DNA from: Apophysomyces variabilis
Lineage: Eukaryota > Mucoromycota > Mucoromycetes > Mucorales > Mucoraceae
Length of the DNA: 64,000 nt
Direction of reading: 5' to 3'
Assembly: GCA_002749535.1 (NCBI GenBank)
Contig: MZZL01000402.1
Location: 186,001-250,000, forward strand
In this document: piece by piece, positions 61,276-64,000 of the stretch
How the letters are laid out: each line of letters starts with the position of its first letter
Position numbering within the stretch: the stretch's first letter is position 1
Position numbers and translations under genes: made by a program
Notes under the pieces: generated by a model
Databases searched by the model: none
Told to the model about the DNA's origin: nothing
What the model saw: only the letters and a program-made list of their open reading frames with translations

Positions 61276-62676
61276 GTTTCTCTCTAGTACGAAATTTATT
61301 GACCCTCAGTCTGCTATTTATATCTGCGTTAATCGTCGTTCAATTTCCTTAAACATCGCCGAATGATGAGTAAGCATATGTGCACTATATGTGATGCTAC
61401 TGCCGGTCAAAATAGTAAATTGCTACCTATTGGAACTCCTAGTGGCGCAAAGAGATTTATCATAAGGTTATTTGGCGCGAATCCCGTTAAAAAGATGCAT
61501 ATACTATGCAACATAGCGAGAAGGGAGTTAGTTTGATATCAAATGGTCATTTCAGCTTACATATTAAATCACACTGGAGCATCCAATTCATACTATGCCA
61601 AATATGACACCGTACGTTAAGAGGTAAGTTTACTATGGGTTGCAAGATTTCGTTTGCAAATTCATATAACGTAAACCCTTTGTAAAAGAGAAGTTTCTGC
61701 AACCAATCAATAATGATATATACAAATTATGTTTATCCATTTCACTTTTTACTCTTTAGCTCTGCCCGCAAACGACGTAGCATCAATTAGAGACGCGGAA
61801 TTGTGTATGCTTTTTTGTATATTATTCGTTCTGCATGACCTCCCTTTCCCGTGCCTCTGTCTATTGCAACTTGCTGCACCATTTAAACGAGCCGCAGGAT
61901 GTTTCACCTGCTGTATTCTGTTTTGAGATCCCCTGGTATTGCTTATAGCATTTAACATCCGTGTCACATCTACTAAGGGAGGGTGGACATATGTTCAGGC
62001 TTCAAGCGCATGAACCACTAGTGCAGCCATGATCACCGTTATTGACGGAGATTGCCCCCTTGAGGGCAAGTAAGATTAGCATGTTATTATTGATGCCCTA
62101 TGCTCAAGACTACTTTTGTCAAGTCAACAATCTTATAGGTATTGAAGAGGAATTCTGTGTCAAATTTAGACAATTCTGCTTTTGCAAAAAAGCCTTCAGT
62201 GTGTTCAGTTAAAGAAATTTTCACATCCATCTTTAATGCCTCTCCTTTAAGCGCTGGAGGACTTATTCGAGCAACATAGGGTAACATTGGGTGGCACGTT
62301 ATAATGAATTTCCTGCAAGACCTCAACTGTTCCTGCAGAGTGTCGCATCCATTGTCCTATTACCCCTGTGGAATCCTTCTACTGCAGTTCCTAGTTAATT
62401 CGATAGGGATTCAGCTTACGCAGGTGCCGTAAAGGTTCAATTCTTTTCTTTGTTGCAAAAAAAACAAAAAAAGGTTAAATTAAAAATGCAGGCATCCAAT
62501 GCAATGGCCGATCTTTGTTATTCTCGCTAAAGAGAACCAGGCAGCAATCGGTTTAAGGAAATTGTATAAAATAACAATGCATGGGTCCGGTCGCTAACAG
62601 AGATGACAATATTACCAAGGGATTCTTCCAGCCATCCAGTTTTGCTTTGTATTAAACGGATCGTCTTGGTCAGGAC
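61276..62676. other. Divergent promoter region between UGT and P450 genes
   Basis: 1.4 kb, AT-rich. It separates two genes transcribed away from each other, so it can serve both. A minus-strand open stretch inside it (62087-62326) is listed separately. Near 62040-62070 a short inverted repeat (CCCCTTGAGGG) is visible. Nothing else was recognised. Confidence 0.5.
62087..62326 (-). pseudogene. Possible gene fragment of unknown family
   Basis: An open stretch of 79 codons with ordinary residue composition (for example CHPMLPYVARISPPALKGE and FFAKAELSKFDTEF). The alternation of beta-like segments recalls hot-dog-fold thioester enzymes, but no catalytic motif can be shown. No first exon or promoter is evident. 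It may be a relic or chance. Confidence 0.22.
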
Positions 62677-64000
62677 ATGTCTCAGTTGCCTAACATATTG
62701 CAAAGTAATTGGGATTTGCACTCAATAGCTCTCGTTTCTGGATTCCTGGGAGTAATATGCTGGGTCGTCGGCTATTGCCATATCTATTTCCTCTATCTGC
62801 ATCCGCTCAGTAAACTTCCAGGACCATCTTTAGGATGGTTTTCATTGGTTGGGAATATTTGGATGGAACTTAAAGACAAGGTCAGTGGGGTATAAATGCT
62901 TTTATAGGGTAACCTTACTAAGAAGAATATGCAAGCAGCCAGAGGACACTATCCTGCAATGGACAAGGAAATACGGTGGAATTCTTACTTGTTACAATTT
63001 TTTTAACGTGCCTACTGTGTTGATATCGGATCCAAAGCTGTTGAAGGAGATGTTCACGGTGAATCCACACAACTTCGTTAAGCCCTCTATTTTTAAAAAG
63101 TTTGCATTACCATTCATAGGCGATGGGATACTTTTCGCCCATGGCGAGTCTCATCGATACCTTCGAAAGCTCATGGATCCATTCTTTTCAATATCTAGCT
63201 TGCCAAAATGGCATTCGCTTATGGTTAAACCATTATTGGCAACCCGCAACAAGTGGCTGCATGCTGTAAAGAATGGTGCCAGCTTGTCATTTACAATCAA
63301 TGTAACGGATGATCTTCGTTGGGTCACTTTGGACATTGTAGGTCTTGGGTGCTTTGATGAAAATTTCCGGCCTGTGGACGGCACTGCAGATAATCGCATT
63401 TTCGAAGCATACAAGGGTATTGATACTTGCGACGGTCTCGTTGACTTGTTTTTGGGGAATTTACTTCCTCTCTATAACCATTTGCCTATCCCGCGACTCC
63501 AGCAAGTCAAACGCAGTCTAAAGGCTCTGGATCATGGAATCAATGAAATGATACAACATAATATAACCAAACCCAAGGAGGATACCTTGATAGCTCGCTT
63601 GCTTTCAGCAATCAATCCGTACACCGGAGAAAATGTGGCAATAAACGAAGTGCACGCACAATGCAAGACGATAATGTCAGCAAGGTAAGTCAAGCGATTC
63701 TATCAATCAAGTATCAAGTATAACGCGATCAGTAATACCTATCTTCTGAAAAAAGTTTAGACACGGTGTCCACCAGTATTGGCTCTTGCTTATGGCTCCT
63801 TGCCAGACATCCAGATATCCAGGAAGCTCTTCGTGCAGAAATCATGACATTGGAAGTAAATGAGGACGAAGAAGTCTCCTTCGAAGAGCTTAACAAACTC
63901 AACTTGCTAAATAACGTGTGCAAGGAAACCTTACGGTTGCGTTCGCCAGTTGCGGCTACGGTGCTCAGCCCGCTCGAAGACGTTCTGCTTGGTGACCATG
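62677..64000 (+). CDS. Cytochrome P450, C-terminus beyond window edge
   Basis: Heme monooxygenase. Exons 62677-62880, 62936-63684 and 63756 onward. An N-terminal membrane anchor (LVSGFLGVICWVVGYCHIYFLYL) is followed by a Pro-rich hinge (HPLSKLPGPSLGWFSLVGN), the standard microsomal P450 start. The B-C region has FAHGESHRYLRKLMDPFFS (helix C region WxxxR-like site). The I-helix runs into SLDTVSTSIGSCLWLLARHP, with LDT in place of the usual AGxDT. The K-helix motif ExxR is present as ETLRL near 63930. The heme-binding Cys loop is outside the window. The acceptor of exon 2 could be 62935 or three bases later. The substrate is not inferable. Confidence 0.88.

Overview
This window looks like a nuclear contig from an early-diverging filamentous fungus, most likely Mucoromycota (Mucorales-like). 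The evidence is: short (about 45-120 nt) GT-AG introns in most genes; AT-rich spacers with long homopolymer runs and CT-rich leaders; zinc-cluster and GATA transcription factors; a DP (E2F partner) protein; and a decayed TnpB/Fanzor-type gene. I joined exons by hand from splice consensus, reading phase and family motifs, so coordinates are predictions. The genus cannot be fixed from the sequence alone.

Layout. 1-1202 (-): CstF-64/Rna15 cleavage factor, truncated at the left edge. 3404-5235 (+): bifunctional PFK-2/FBPase-2. 5554-8627 (+): Zn2Cys6 regulator. 9074-10611 (-): DP transcription factor. 10612-17226: long non-coding tract leading to a five-exon GATA factor of NsdD type (17227-18514, +), followed by another non-coding or degenerate tract to 25278. 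25279-27170 (+): TnpB/Fanzor-like pseudogene. 28232-29399 (+): Stm1/SERBP1-like ribosome-binding protein. 29714-31078 (+): dual-specificity phosphatase. 31290-32394 (-): four-TM protein. 32707-33777 (+): EH-domain protein. 34358-34609 (+): small secreted cysteine-rich protein. 34977-35475: assembly gap. 35646-39507 (-): second, very large Zn2Cys6 regulator. 41936-44061 (+): coiled-coil/ankyrin protein. 45129-48010 (+): CAMK-like kinase. 48443-49084 (-): small membrane protein. 49479-50605 (+): TMEM198/DUF4203 protein. 50691-51344 (+): zinc-finger/G-patch protein. 51464-52165 (-): His-rich protein. 52796-57272 (+): 23-exon MMS19. 58246-58758 (+): second secreted cysteine-rich protein with the same cysteine spacing as the first. 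59493-61275 (-): membrane UDP-glycosyltransferase. 62677 to the right edge (+): cytochrome P450.

The genes are mostly unlinked housekeeping and regulatory loci, not an operon-like system. The least ordinary items are the Fanzor-type relic, the two secreted proteins sharing a C-x-C-x(9-12)-C-x15-C-x13-C scaffold, the MMS19 gene with a probable GC-AG intron, the very large non-coding flanks of the GATA factor, and the divergent glycosyltransferase/P450 pair at the right edge. Three assembly defects (two N gaps bounded by homopolymers, and one N between two near-identical 130-bp copies) should not be read as biology. No tRNA, rRNA or CRISPR array was recognised.
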